Shown here piece after piece: positions 60,501 to 63,645 of a stretch of DNA of 64,000 nt. Position numbers and translations under genes: made by a program. The stretch covers positions 667,501 through 731,500 of the forward strand of contig JAXDDX010000144.1 of assembly GCA_034670405.1 (NCBI GenBank), written 5' to 3'. Each line of letters begins with the position of its first letter. The first letter of the stretch is position 1. The DNA comes from Hoplostethus atlanticus (Eukaryota > Chordata > Actinopteri > Trachichthyiformes > Trachichthyidae). The notes beneath the pieces are model-generated. The model made no database searches and was not told the DNA's origin. It worked only from the letters and a program-made list of their open reading frames with translations.

Positions 60501-62023
60501 AGAGCCTGAGACACCCATCCCCTCAAGGGTAGAGAGGAGGATCTGGTGGTTCACCGTATCAAACGCTGCAGACAGGTCCAGGAGTATCAGGACAGAGGAG
60601 AGAGAGTTCGCTCTAGCAGCATGGAGCGACTCCGTCACTGCCAGGAGGGCAGTCTCGGTCGAGTGACCCACCTTGAACCCAGACTGGTGGGGATCCAAGA
60701 GGTTGTTCTGGTGGAGGTACAAGGACAGTTGATTGAACACAGCACGTTCAAGAATTTTTGATAGGACGGGTAGAAGGGTAGATGACTGCCTTACAGTTGC
60801 CACCCGGGGAGTAAAAGTCCCTTGTTCCCAGATGTGTGTCTCAGGAGGCTGAATTTGAATTAAGGCAGCTCAATTTGAATTGGGAAAATGGAATTTCAAA
60901 TTATACCTAAAAGTTAAATTCAATAATAATCAGCTTCAATTTCAAGTCATTGCATTCAATTTCAAATTGTGCCTTACAATTTATTTTAATCATTAATGTA
61001 TTAATATGTTTGTATTCATTAATTAATAAAAATGCAATGATCGTGACAAATTATTTTCACTTGTTTTTAAGTTTAAATGTTTAAATATTGACAAAATATG
61101 AAAAACAAAAGAGAGCACCAGGCCTAGAGACAGGCTGTTCTGAGAGACAGATTATTGCTTTTGGCAGGTCCACAATACCTGGCATGCCTAAAAATTATGA
61201 ATTTACTGCTACAATTGTAGAATTGTAGTGCTCAAATGTATACAATAAAAACAATGTATTTATTGAATTATAATTGGTTTTTTAGGCCTATAGCCTAAAA
61301 TATTACTGGAAAAGGCAACTGATACTACAACTACTACTACTACTACTACTAATAATAATAATAACAAATATTTGTCTGAAATAATCACAAAAAATAGTTC
61401 ACTAGCAAAACAAGATTTATTATTGATAACATCACTCACTTTGCTGTTTCCTTAGACAAATATACCGATACTGAACTGTAAATATCTGAACGACATACAA
61501 TAACACACACAAATAATTGATCATTCATGTCTCTTTACAGTATGGTTTCAAAATAATAAACCAGTAAGGATATATCAATTTAGGATTTTAACCGCTTTTT
61601 GACACAAAATATCCACTCATTATTGTTTTTTTTAAGTTTCATTACAAGTAAACTAATCAGTAATGACTAGTAAACGATCAAATTATTTAGCTATATATTC
61701 ACCTTAACCTTATTCACCTTAACTATTTTTGCACATTACTATGCCCTTAATGTGAGTTTAGTGATATATTTCAGGGTAATGAGTAAATTAGCGGCCTGGA
61801 AATTGCTACATTAACAAAAAGCCATCAGACTGGTTTACAAACAACCTGGCAGAGCCACACCCACCTGAGCAGTCATACCACGCCTCCAGGAGCCTGTCTG
61901 ACCAATAGAAGGCGTCTTCTTGCTTGACGACGAGTGTTGTAATGGGTCAGTAATGTCTGATCTAGATCTGTAGGGGGCACTGCAGGGCTCCATAGCACTA
62001 GGCTTCTCACAGTCTGTCTGTGG
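19630..62023 (-). CDS. nav2: neuron navigator 2-like gene, 3' part (28 exons)
   Basis: Neuron navigators are large cytoskeleton-associated proteins of developing neurons with a C-terminal AAA-type NTPase. I assembled 28 exons on the minus strand by matching remembered NAV protein order and checking AG/GT borders and phase at each junction. The total is 4356 nt, divisible by three, with a stop at 19630-19632. Order: [10 protein letters not shown] linker, KTDDAKVSE motif, [10 protein letters not shown] block, RTNSVK-like region, MSLDEKSRT motif, coiled coil, [11 protein letters not shown] segment, [15 protein letters not shown] helix, AAA domain with Walker A GASGTGKS and sensor-1-like IIGTMN, then a C-terminal tail ending ESAL. 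The helix and SQHSL-DMLL segments fit NAV2 better than NAV3, and clearly not NAV1. The start and 5' exons are outside the window. Introns carry many transposons, yet the frame is intact, so the gene is probably functional. Which teleost duplicate (a or b) is unresolved. Confidence 0.93.
19967..20131 (-). CDS. nav2: nav2 exon 27
   Basis: This 165-nt phase-0 exon encodes [29 protein letters not shown] and TDPLVSML, matching APWEDPAKWVMDTYPW, LLQLRPEDV and DPLMNML of NAV2. The start lacks about three residues relative to human (EGLQLYG region). The donor is uncertain: I used CTA|gtctgt to keep VSML; CTG|gttagt ten residues earlier in the block is a possible alternative. Confidence 0.85.
20132..21166. 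other. nav2 intron 26 left of the LINE
   Basis: No exon found. ATAGTTCATCCACCCCAAAGTG at 20434-20455 resembles the edge of a common fish repeat. A palindromic ACTAGTACTAGTACC is at 20475-20490. Confidence 0.4.
21415..22776 (+). CDS. RTE LINE endonuclease (frame 1 part)
   Basis: Apurinic-type endonuclease domain of the LINE. Visible motifs are [26 protein letters not shown] and [10 protein letters not shown], including the catalytic Asp-His pair. The frame is open well upstream of 21415 (GTWNVTSL, the usual N-terminal endonuclease motif, begins at about 21370), so 21415 is not the true start. It ends early at 22776 because of a frame break between about 22690 and 22740. Confidence 0.9.
   Translation: MREVERYQLDIVGLTSTHSIGSGTKLLDRGWTLSFSGVAQGERHRARVGILTSPRLNAAVLEFAPVDERVTSLRLRIAEGKALTVVCAYAPNGRSEYPAFLETVDGVLEGAPSGDSIVLLGDFNAHVGDDGETWRGVIGRNGLPDLNPSGVLLLDFCAKHGLAITNTMFEHKVAHKCTWYQSTLGQRSMIDFVVVSSDLRPHVLDTRVKRGAELSTDHHLVASWIRWRGKLPDRPGKPKRVVRVNWERLEEAPVRKMFNSHLRRNFSRVPEEEGDMESEWTMFKSTIVDAAARSCGLKAVGACRDGNPRTRWWTPVVREAVRLKKECFQAWLARGTPDSAERYRRARRAAALAVAEAKKRTWEEFGEAMEKDFRSASKRFWQTVRRLRRGKQGPTQAVFSKGGEVLTSAGAIVERWKEHFEELLNPMDTPYMGRQGLKIPGGRCPSHWGNSLR
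22743..24263 (+). CDS. RTE LINE reverse transcriptase
   Basis: Reverse transcriptase with [44 protein letters not shown] and the catalytic FADDVV box, followed by the C-terminal region ending GSG and a stop just before the tail. It overlaps the endonuclease frame by 34 nt in another frame. The start is only where the frame opens; in intact elements both domains form one protein. Confidence 0.93.
   Translation: MPIALGELTEVVKKLCSGKAPGVDEIRPEMLKALDVVGLSWLTRLFNVAWRSGTVPKEWQTGVVVPIFKKGDRRVCSNYRGVTLLSLPGKAYSRVLERRVRPIVEPQIQEEQGGFRPGRGTVDQLFTLARILEGAWEFAHPVFMCFVDLEKAYDRVPRDILWGVLREYGVSGPLIRAIRSLYNQSESCVRILSTKSSSFPVRVGLRQGCPLSPILFVIFMDRISRRSQGVEGVHYGDLRIASLLFADDVVLMASSSCELQHALGRFAAECEVAGMRVSTSKSEAMVLCRTAVDCPLRVGSESLPQVKEFKYLGVLFTSEGKMEREIDRRIGAASAVLRSLYRTVVVKRELRLQAQLSIYQAIFVPTLTYGHELWVVTERTRSRIQVAEMSFLRRISGLTLRDRVRSSDVRGGLGVEPLLLRVERSQLRWFRHLVRMPPGRLPVEVFRARPVGRRPRGRPRTRWRDYISCLAWEHVGIPQHELVTVAGERDVWDTLLSLLPPRPGSG
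24276..24305 (+). repeat. (GATG)n LINE tail
   Basis: About seven units of a GATG/TGGA tetranucleotide close the RTE element just before the right target duplication. Confidence 0.9.
24317..24567. repeat. degenerate TTAACAGG/TATTAC repeat in nav2 intron 26
   Basis: GTTAACAGG, TTATTACATTAATG and related units recur four to five times over 200 bp to the right of the LINE. Confidence 0.5.
24568..24677 (-). CDS. nav2: nav2 exon 26
   Basis: This 110-nt exon encodes [20 protein letters not shown] and [17 protein letters not shown], strongly conserved in NAV2/3. Acceptor ctccttgcag, donor CAG|gtacag. More than half of the 127-nt intron before it is a CA repeat. The intron after it holds the RTE LINE. 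Confidence 0.95.
24722..24788. repeat. (GT)n microsatellite in nav2 mini-intron
   Basis: About 32 GT units on the plus strand, so CA in nav2 RNA. It fills more than half of the 127-nt intron between exons 25 and 26. Confidence 0.95.
24805..25001 (-). CDS. nav2: nav2 exon 25, AAA lid region
   Basis: This 197-nt exon encodes [20 protein letters not shown], then [20 protein letters not shown] and DVSIG, matching EPVKGFLGRFLRRKL and DWIPKVWHHLNRFL of NAV2. The first residues (LVSWSNK) differ from the mammalian WVLCANH. Donor ATAG|gtagtg. Confidence 0.93.
25826..25882 (-). CDS. nav2: nav2 exon 24, sensor-1-like segment
   Basis: This 57-nt exon (1+54+2) encodes [26 protein letters not shown] is invariant in NAV2 and NAV3. 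Acceptor ttgctgttcag, donor CCAG|gtactc. Confidence 0.93.
26480..26525. repeat. (GT)n microsatellite at nav2 exon 23 donor
   Basis: About 22 GT units; in nav2 RNA this is (CA)n starting five nt after the exon 23 splice donor. Confidence 0.95.
26531..26697 (-). CDS. nav2: nav2 exon 23, Walker B region of the AAA domain
   Basis: This 167-nt exon encodes [14 protein letters not shown] and [12 protein letters not shown]. Human NAV2 has LVIILDNLHHV here, so the Asp of the Walker B-like motif is Glu in this gene (codon 26602-26604). Donor TG|gtcagc is followed directly by a (CA)n tract. The short intron upstream holds a (TG)n tract in RNA sense. Confidence 0.9.
26699..26728. repeat. (CA)n microsatellite in nav2 mini-intron
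   Basis: Run of CA with one CG, next to the exon 23 acceptor; in nav2 RNA it is a GU run just before the AG. Confidence 0.9.
26850..27085 (-). CDS. nav2: nav2 exon 22, Walker A of the AAA domain
   Basis: This 236-nt exon encodes [20 protein letters not shown], then [28 protein letters not shown] is a complete Walker A (GxxGxGKS), so nucleotide binding is plausible. It ends FSVDGDNSQ. Acceptor tctgcctctccag, donor CAG|gtttgt. Confidence 0.95.
27305..27473 (-). CDS. nav2: nav2 exon 21, NTPase module
   Basis: This 169-nt exon encodes [27 protein letters not shown] and [11 protein letters not shown], a region conserved in all navigators just before the AAA core. Acceptor ctgttttcag, donor AGAG|gtacct. 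Confidence 0.95.
28082..29366 (+). mobile_element. hAT-type DNA transposon, internally reduced
   Basis: Perfect 16-bp terminal inverted repeats, TAGGGGTGGGCGGTAT at 28082-28097 and its complement at 29351-29366, are flanked by an exact 8-bp direct repeat CTTTGACA (28074-28081 and 29367-29374). The 8-bp duplication and TAGGGGTG-type ends fit hAT. Near both ends there are many ACCGGTA/TACCGT-like subterminal motifs. It is 1285 bp, and only the N-terminal BED finger of a transposase remains. It lies in the intron between nav2 exons 20 and 21. Confidence 0.92.
28352..28801 (+). CDS. BED zinc-finger fragment of hAT transposase
   Basis: An open frame of 149 codons inside the hAT element. It has a BED-type finger: WTWFGF, CKQC (C-x2-C) and [10 protein letters not shown] (H-x4-H). 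A Ser/Thr-rich linker and SLAESF follow, then the frame stops. The catalytic RNase H-like core and dimerisation domain are missing, so it is not an active transposase. It could in principle encode a DNA-binding protein, but nothing shows expression. Confidence 0.8.
   Translation: MHGEMEGSEHDAGAPVPDANKEEELVRKKGASSIIWTWFGFKKSDLEQKTIICKQCRARVVAGGGNTSNLFYHLKTKHVREYEESTRMRADTSSPSASGAKQKTTTQTSLAESFSSGYPYDEKKASGGRTLHIPQRSTYVRTWFLYKQV
29390..29650. repeat. possible dispersed repeat
   Basis: Has internal symmetry: TGAGATACCGAACAACGTTT and CTCTAATAACAGAGAA versus TGTGAGATACCTC and TATCAGAGAACCG. It resembles a fish SINE-like sequence but I cannot name it. Between the hAT element and nav2 exon 20. Confidence 0.35.
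29753..29848 (-). CDS. nav2: nav2 exon 20, start of the NTPase module
   Basis: This 96-nt phase-0 exon encodes [20 protein letters not shown] and [12 protein letters not shown]; the second half is identical to NAV2. I took the acceptor ttccag at 29849-29851 because it matches NAV2 length. The frame is open for another 26 codons upstream, so a longer form cannot be excluded. Confidence 0.88.
30197..30427. mobile_element. Tc1/mariner-type MITE
   Basis: 231 bp with inverted ends CAGCTCTGGAAAAAATTAAG of at least 28 bp, flanked by TA dinucleotides at 30195-30196 and 30428-30429, the Tc1/mariner target. No coding sequence remains. It lies in the nav2 intron between exons 19 and 20. Confidence 0.93.
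30675..30775 (-). CDS. nav2: nav2 exon 19
   Basis: This 101-nt exon (2+99) encodes [20 protein letters not shown] and [14 protein letters not shown], matching DMLLDDTGECSARKEG and VKIVVSF of NAV2. Acceptor ctttccttgtag, donor CAG|gtactc in phase 0. Confidence 0.92.
31611..31858. mobile_element. nested MITE with TTA duplication
   Basis: 248 bp with inverted ends TGGTGCATTCCATTGTACTC and its near complement, flanked by TTA at 31608-31610 and 31859-31861. A 3-bp TTA target fits the PIF/Harbinger superfamily. Ends match except at one or two positions. Confidence 0.8.
32665..33297. repeat. 175-bp tandem array, about 3.6 copies
   Basis: Units begin near 32671, 32846, 33022 and 33197 at CTGTCAAATCTGGACTA or its CTTGTC variant, giving periods of 175, 176 and 175 bp. 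Copies share TTTATTCTATTTGTGAAAAT and differ by a few percent. The array is wholly inside the TTAA composite. Confidence 0.92.
33799..34054 (-). CDS. nav2: nav2 exon 18, Gln-rich linker to AAA domain
   Basis: This 256-nt exon starts [16 protein letters not shown] and runs through a Gln/Asn/His-rich low-complexity stretch to [13 protein letters not shown], matching SQHSLNLTESTSLDMLL of NAV2. Donor CTAG|gtagga. A TTAA-flanked transposon ends only about 40 nt into the intron after this donor. Confidence 0.92.
34229..34382 (-). CDS. nav2: nav2 exon 17, [15 protein letters not shown] helix
   Basis: This 154-nt exon encodes [20 protein letters not shown], then [15 protein letters not shown] and LREAMTHMQ, close to NAV2 and clearly different from NAV3 at ISEC and ETVMQL. 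Predicted coiled coil or long helix. Acceptor ttgttttgcag, donor CAG|gtagaa in phase 0. Confidence 0.95.
34527..34698. mobile_element. TTAA-flanked MITE
   Basis: 172 bp between TTAA at 34523-34526 and 34699-34702. Ends AGGGAATACACCGAGTTTTG and AAGAATACACCAAGTTTTTG are inverted matches. Target and ends fit piggyBac/Kolobok-type non-autonomous elements. Part of its interior recurs inverted at about 10267-10345. Confidence 0.85.
35329..35378. repeat. (CA)n microsatellite
   Basis: About 25 CA units, nav2 intron between exons 16 and 17. Confidence 0.95.
35900..37545 (+). pseudogene. decayed Rex1/CR1-like LINE
   Basis: Plus-strand broken frames include [17 protein letters not shown] and [16 protein letters not shown] (36540-36700), a reverse transcriptase core, and upstream [14 protein letters not shown]-like codons at about 36310. 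The 3' end GAAAAGCACTCTACAAAGTT and (TTA)n is at 37513-37542. Many stops. In the nav2 intron between exons 16 and 17. Confidence 0.75.
38058..38302 (-). CDS. nav2: nav2 exon 16, [11 protein letters not shown] segment
   Basis: This 245-nt exon begins [20 protein letters not shown] and includes SLPSSPKL, as in NAV2, then a Gln/Ser-rich linker ending SSHSSSL. Acceptor tccctcttcag, donor CTCT|gtaagt. It ends two bases into the Leu codon completed by exon 17. Confidence 0.94.
39542..39550 (-). CDS. nav2: nav2 exon 15, predicted 9-nt microexon (VYE)
   Basis: NAV2 and NAV3 read NWVNELRSSFK. Here exon 14 ends NW and exon 16 starts LRSSFK, leaving three residues missing. Searching the intron for a 9-nt stretch with AG before and GT after turned up GTCTATGAG (Val-Tyr-Glu), with acceptor ctctcactgtatgtgacag and donor GAG|gtaaga. 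Sequence fit and splice signals are good. It is phase 0, so a skipped form would also stay in frame. Confidence 0.8.
40220..40263. repeat. (CA)n microsatellite
   Basis: About 22 CA units, upstream of the SINE. Confidence 0.95.
40746..41147 (-). mobile_element. SINE with A tail and 15-16-bp target duplication
   Basis: A 5' end GGGCGCCCGGGTAGTGTAGT on the minus strand is followed by about 380 bp and a T-run on the plus strand (the A tail). The direct repeat AGAAATTGCAATTTT at 40731-40745 and 41148-41162 is exact. The head resembles a tRNA A box. The body (GGAGAAAAAGGGGAATATT end) is a widespread fish SINE. It is in the same orientation as nav2, between exons 14 and 15. Confidence 0.88.
41459..41640 (-). 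CDS. nav2: nav2 exon 14, Ser-rich to lysine run
   Basis: This 182-nt exon (2+180) encodes [19 protein letters not shown] and ends AKKKKKNW, equivalent to SSDSVSSINSATSHSS and KKKKRKNW of NAV2. Donor TGG|gtagga ends the exon in phase 0, exactly where the 9-nt microexon is expected. Confidence 0.9.
41730..41830. repeat. GGGCTCTATTTTTG repeat, copy A
   Basis: CAGGGCTCTATTTTTG followed by GCGCGGCGCAAAGC resembles the start of a common fish DNA element. A second copy starts at 45590. A matching tail may be near 42340-42430 (GCGCTTTTGGCGTGG). Confidence 0.5.
42440..42760. repeat. possible LINE 3'-end fragment
   Basis: TTATTTAGTGAGCACTTATC with GTGCTTTACAGGATAAATAA, and a second TAAGTGCTTTACGCAAAATA, resemble the AGTGCTTTAC ends of CR1-type fish LINEs, in A-rich sequence. 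Boundaries unclear. Confidence 0.35.
43082..43235 (+). repeat. dispersed repeat, copy 1 (GGTTAAATAAGAAAAACTTT)
   Basis: Shares CATGGTTAAATAAGAAAAAC, ATCAGTTGGG-like and CCACCCTGACCTCC blocks, in the same order, with 62385-62545. Unknown family. Confidence 0.75.
43359..43470 (-). CDS. nav2: nav2 exon 13, coiled coil end
   Basis: This 112-nt exon starts in phase 0 with [18 protein letters not shown], then [13 protein letters not shown], matching DSELNELRKTIELLKKQN of NAV2. It ends one base into a Val codon. Acceptor gccaatag, donor CCTG|gtgagg. Confidence 0.93.
43830..43913 (-). CDS. nav2: nav2 exon 12, coiled coil
   Basis: This 84-nt phase-0 exon encodes [20 protein letters not shown] and ends TAEQK, near-identical to NAV2. 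The donor AAAAG|gtgtgtgtgtg begins a short GT run. A widespread fish repeat (about 43934-44055) begins just upstream of its acceptor. Confidence 0.94.
43934..44055. repeat. widespread animal repeat fragment
   Basis: CACCTCTGCCAAGGGGGTTA, GTTTGTCTGTCTGTAAGCAG and CCATGAAATTTGGTGGACAG form a chain I recognise from many animal genomes. Family not named here. It begins 20 nt beyond the nav2 exon 12 acceptor. Confidence 0.5.
44357..44431 (-). CDS. nav2: nav2 exon 11, coiled coil
   Basis: This 75-nt phase-0 exon encodes [20 protein letters not shown] and then QLSAN, nearly identical to NAV2. The heptad-like Leu spacing fits the known NAV coiled coil. Acceptor is a plain tag, donor AAT|gtgagt. Confidence 0.94.
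44654..44875. mobile_element. TTA-flanked MITE (GGCTACGTCCACACTA ends)
   Basis: 222 bp with inverted ends GGCTACGTCCACACTA and TAGTGTGGATGTAGCC, flanked by TTA at 44651-44653 and 44876-44878. The interior is symmetrical and rich in TTTTCAAA/TTTGAAAA. It is a familiar fish MITE type. The TTAAAGCTGCACTATGTAAC just to its left (44552 on) is probably the edge of another repeat. Confidence 0.85.
45256..45279 (-). CDS. nav2: nav2 exon 10, 24-nt microexon
   Basis: This exon encodes TEEKSQTE, corresponding to PEEKCQSE of NAV2, at the start of the coiled coil. It is in phase 0 at both ends, so it could be skipped without a frameshift. Acceptor cctcttccag, donor GAG|gtgaga. Confidence 0.88.
45369..45408. 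repeat. (GT)n microsatellite in nav2 mini-intron
   Basis: About 20 GT units, (CA)n in RNA, within the 138-nt intron between exons 9 and 10. Confidence 0.95.
45418..45470 (-). CDS. nav2: nav2 exon 9 (53 nt)
   Basis: This exon encodes [18 protein letters not shown], matching [18 protein letters not shown] of NAV2 almost residue for residue. It starts with two bases completing a Val codon and ends in phase 0. Acceptor tttttattcag and donor ACG|gtaaga. The next intron is only 138 nt and carries a CA repeat. Confidence 0.93.
45590..45850. repeat. GGGCTCTATTTTTG repeat, copy B
   Basis: CAGGGCTCTATTTTTG at 45589 repeats the head of copy A; the following sequence diverges. Nav2 intron between exons 8 and 9, next to the palindromic element. 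Confidence 0.45.
46065..46096. repeat. (GT)n microsatellite
   Basis: About 16 GT units, nav2 intron between exons 8 and 9. Confidence 0.95.
46843..47031 (+). CDS. unrecognised ORF in left arm of palindrome
   Basis: A 62-codon frame starting [20 protein letters not shown], with an acidic stretch [12 protein letters not shown]. The same reading frame occurs in mirror orientation in the right arm. I do not recognise the family. It may be the 5' end of an element gene whose remainder was lost. Confidence 0.35.
   Translation: MLGHFALAPQNNLNPKHRAVVYLSCVTTVHYCLLFEEQEDEEREDEEIQPKTKCRRDFGIVS
47946..48683. mobile_element. secondary insertion in right palindrome arm
   Basis: About 740 bp present only in the right arm, replacing some 80 bp of the left-arm sequence. 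Its two ends share AATCCC and TTCACCCC in inverted orientation, and it contains repeated CCCTACCCCT/GGGGTAGGG motifs, as in small DNA transposons. Family unknown. Confidence 0.5.
48575..48838 (-). CDS. mirror copy of the palindrome ORF, right arm
   Basis: Starts [20 protein letters not shown] and keeps [18 protein letters not shown], then diverges at 48684 where the inner insertion begins, so the last 36 codons come from unrelated DNA. Differences from the left copy are single substitutions. Confidence 0.35.
   Translation of the reverse strand: MLGHFALAPQDNLNLKHRAVVYLSCIRIVHYCLLFEEQEDEEREDEEIKPKTKAESLFTPSPYPLALPLRVFTCRGRGVPILVGIEG
49812..49991 (-). CDS. nav2: nav2 exon 8, MSLDEKSRT motif
   Basis: This 180-nt exon (2+177+1) encodes [11 protein letters not shown] near its start and [12 protein letters not shown] followed by GSLRDGLEE near its end, as in NAV2. 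Acceptor tccctccattag and donor GAAG|gtatgt. It lies just outside the right edge of the palindromic element at 46347-49550, which occupies the intron between exons 8 and 9. Confidence 0.92.
50951..51090 (-). CDS. nav2: nav2 exon 7
   Basis: This 140-nt exon (1+138+1) encodes [19 protein letters not shown] and ends [10 protein letters not shown], aligning to NAV2 TSQLRTQEDAKEWLRSH and GTRFNFSQL. Acceptor ttttgtctgcag is strong. Donor CTGG|gtttgt is weak but is the one that keeps phase with exon 8 ([12 protein letters not shown]). Confidence 0.86.
51091..52357. other. nav2 intron 6, nothing firm
   Basis: The plus-strand open frame over exon 7 and this intron is a shadow. GGGGACACACTAGAATCCG at 51555 and CATATCATATCGCTGCTATG at 52129 look like MITE edges but partners were not found. 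Confidence 0.35.
52358..52396. repeat. (CA)n microsatellite
   Basis: About 19 CA units, downstream of nav2 exon 6. Confidence 0.95.
52559..52597 (-). CDS. nav2: nav2 exon 6 (39 nt)
   Basis: This short exon (1+36+2) encodes [12 protein letters not shown], resembling the SPKFCRSTLPRKQDSD part of NAV2. Acceptor ctcggccag and donor ACAG|gtacag keep phase with both neighbours. Similarity is moderate, so phase and position carry much of the weight. Confidence 0.75.
53301..53909 (-). CDS. nav2: nav2 exon 5, long Pro/Ser-rich exon with polyglycine
   Basis: This 609-nt exon (1+606+2) has acceptor atctctctctcag and donor ACAG|gtagac. It encodes [12 protein letters not shown], matching RLFGGKPTKQ of NAV2, a long Pro/Ser-rich linker, an 11-Gly run coded by (GGA)n at about 53391-53422, and [14 protein letters not shown], matching the FVRTNSVKTTLSES region. 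The complementary plus-strand open frame over the same stretch is only its shadow. Confidence 0.88.
53910..56600. other. nav2 intron 4, nothing firm
   Basis: 2.7 kb without coding match. Contains (ATT)n and (CA)n runs only. Confidence 0.45.
54471..54507. repeat. (CA)n microsatellite
   Basis: About 18 CA units. An (ATT)n run lies at 54149-54177 in the same intron. Confidence 0.95.
56601..57024 (-). CDS. nav2: nav2 exon 4, [10 protein letters not shown] block and Gly tract
   Basis: This 424-nt exon (2+420+2) starts RMMTLLTSS, has SATLGKMPS, then [11 protein letters not shown], a NAV2/NAV3 hallmark, and ends SPTLRR. The acceptor at 57024/57025 was chosen because it alone keeps phase with exon 3; the two AGs near 56994-56999 would break the frame. 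A run of eight Gly codons (GGA/GGC) lies at about 56669-56694 before QEDSL. Confidence 0.9.
57411..57545 (-). CDS. nav2: nav2 exon 3, KTDDAKVSE motif
   Basis: This 135-nt exon (2+132+1) begins [12 protein letters not shown], the clearest NAV-family signature in the linker, and continues as a basic Ser-rich stretch ending SAGQ. Acceptor cccaaccag and donor CAAG|gtaact are good. The sequence after the motif is unlike human NAV2, as expected for a fast-evolving linker. Confidence 0.88.
58025..58895 (+). pseudogene. decayed CR1/Rex1-like LINE 3' end, interrupted
   Basis: Broken plus-strand frames give [15 protein letters not shown] and QNVATK-like pieces of a LINE reverse transcriptase tail. The 3' end TTTTGTAAAGCACTTTGTA with an (ATT)n tail lies at 58810-58895. 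The L2 fragment at 58551-58735 interrupts it. The tail touches the nav2 exon 2 donor. Confidence 0.6.
58551..58735 (-). mobile_element. L2 3' fragment
   Basis: Closely repeats the 3' region of the L2 element at 59448-59580 (GCAAGTGCTAAGAGGAAGGG, then GAGGTGGGTTTTCAGCCTGC). It is a short piece without the tail, sitting inside older LINE sequence. Confidence 0.8.
58903..58987 (-). CDS. nav2: nav2 exon 2 (window numbering)
   Basis: This 85-nt exon starts in phase 0 and ends after the first base of a Gly codon. It encodes a Thr/Ser-rich linker ending LKTQGT, matching the TPGTGKTDDAK region of NAV2. The donor CAG|gtaggg is followed within 10 nt by an (AAT)n tail of an old LINE, so the 5' splice site sits at the edge of a repeat. 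Confidence 0.85.
59610..60110 (-). pseudogene. L2 LINE reverse transcriptase, C-terminal part
   Basis: Same frame as the upstream part after the stop codon. Shows [48 protein letters not shown] and [14 protein letters not shown], the usual L2/CR1 thumb region. The final WWNELP-like segment is out of frame past 59610. Confidence 0.88.
60138..60803 (-). pseudogene. L2 LINE reverse transcriptase, first part
   Basis: Contains [45 protein letters not shown] and the catalytic YADDTQL box. The frame stops at a single TGA at about 60138-60140, after PGKGCPH, and then resumes in the same frame, so this copy has one nonsense mutation at this point. Confidence 0.9.
60831..61864. other. nav2 intron 1, AATTTGAA-rich
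   Basis: 60845-60990 has repeated CAATTTGAATT-type words on both strands; the rest is AT-rich. No exon seen. Confidence 0.45.
61865..62023 (-). CDS. nav2: nav2 exon (window exon 1), Ser-rich linker
   Basis: This 159-nt exon is phase 0 at both ends, with acceptor after ctttctccag and donor CAG|gtgggt. It encodes 53 residues, including RSRSDIT and ending [10 protein letters not shown], a block conserved in NAV2/NAV3. It joins in frame to the exon at 58903-58987. It is the most 5' nav2 exon I can see. Confidence 0.88.
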
Positions 62024-62384
62024 CTGGAGAAAGAGGAAGTATTCATTACTTCTTATTATTCTTCTTCTTCTTATTCTATTAGTCTCATTTAAATCATTGC
62101 ATGGCTTGTAAACACGGGAGTAAAATTGACCTGTACTTTGACATATAGTGACATGAAAGTTAATTTTTTTTGTTAACCATTATTTTGATCTTCAAAACAT
62201 ATTACTCACTGTAATTTGTCGGTAGCTAAGACAAATCCCCAATTTTCATGGGGAGGCGAGTAGCACAAATTGGTCACATCATTTGTGTGTGGCACGTGAA
62301 AAGGTTAGCTAAAGATTACGTGCAGGTTAAACAAGTTTGGTTATGGTTAGGGCTAAGGTTAGACAACAAAAACAACTTTGACTC

Positions 62385-62545
62385 AGTTTAGGGTAAGGTT
62401 TTGGTCATGGTTAAATAAGAAAAACTTTCGAACATGAAAACTCCACTCACGGTGGAAAACCTCATTATCATCAGTTGGGTATTGAACGTGGGTCATGGGA
62501 GTGGAGGGCAAATGTACATGTTCATCCGCCACCCTGACCTCCACA
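62385..62545 (+). repeat. dispersed repeat, copy 2
   Basis: Second copy of the 43082-43235 repeat, same orientation, about 19 kb away. Preceded by GGTTAGGGCTAAGGTTAG short runs, as is copy 1. Confidence 0.75.
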
Positions 62546-63132
62546 ACCTTTTTCATGCACGGAGCACGTTATTTGCATTTTAAGACATTGTGCTTATTTC
62601 GCATTTGTGAGACTAGGCCAAACTAAGAACCTATGCTTCCATGCCCACAATGGATGTGCCACGTCCAAGAATTTGGGACTTTATATTCCCTTAAATACAA
62701 GCACATGGTGTAATGTATGCATGTGTGTTTGAGTGCATGGTACAGCCAGTTGTTGATAACAAAAAAACAAAGCCAGAGAAAGAACTGGAATGACTCATCT
62801 TACCTCACCTTAGTCTTTCTCTCTGGCGCTTACAGACTTCACTGTAGCAGAGCCAGAACACACAATTTCAGTGTGATTCATTCCATGAGTTGTCTTTGTC
62901 AAAACCATTTATGTCTGTGAACTGTATGAACTTGTTTTCTTGGCTGTGAAATCAGTCAAATTTTTGATTCATTACAGTCAAATGGATGCTTCCAGAACAA
63001 TTCCAATTATGGTAAGAAGGGAAGTTAAGATTCAGAAGCTGACAGAAAAGGCAGGGTGCATACATGGACTAGATAAGGGTGCTGCAGCAAATTTACCGCT
63101 TGGTGACTACCTCCATAGGGTAAAGGAGCCCC

Positions 63133-63645
63133 CCGCCCACGCCTACATGTGCTTTGTAGATTTGGAAAAGGCCTACGACTATGTTCCCTGAGCTGTCTTG
63201 TGGGAGGTGCTGTGAGATTATGGGGTGTCAAGGCCACTGCTGTGGGCGATTCAGTCCTTATACACTCGGAGTGAGAGCTGTATTCGCATTCCTGGCATTA
63301 AGTCAAGGTCATTCAAGGTGGGCATAGGTTCCCTCCCGTTTGTGATATTTGCAGACAGGATATCAGCCAAGGTCTGGAGAGTGTCCGGTTCAGTGACATT
63401 AGGGTGGCATCTCTGCTGTTTGCAGATGATGTCGTCCTTCTGGCTTTATCAGAAGTGATCTCTAATGTGCACTGGAGTGGTTTGCAGCTGAGTATGATAA
63501 GTTGGAAGGAGCATCTCCATGTCTCAGGCCTCAGGTTCTCTCCTGGAAAAAGGTGGCCTGTCCCATCCAGGTGAGGAGTGAGCAACTGACCCATGTGGAG
63601 GAGTTCGGTATCTTGTGGTTTTATTCACAAGTGACAGTAAATGTA
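63133..63645 (+). pseudogene. decayed RTE LINE fragment
   Basis: Plus-strand pieces [33 protein letters not shown] and a FADDVVLLALS-like box are the same protein as the intact RTE element at 21178-24305, but with stops and deletions. Only the central reverse transcriptase region is left. Confidence 0.85.

Larger units (their letters stand above)
59117..60830 (-). mobile_element. 5'-truncated L2-type LINE
   Basis: On the minus strand a reverse transcriptase frame (60803 down to about 59610) is followed by a 3' region ending CTTTGGATAAAAGCGTCTGC then a TGTAATG tail, the hallmark of fish L2. The 5' part is lost near 60830. It lies in the nav2 intron between exons 1 and 2, in the same orientation as nav2. 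Confidence 0.88.
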
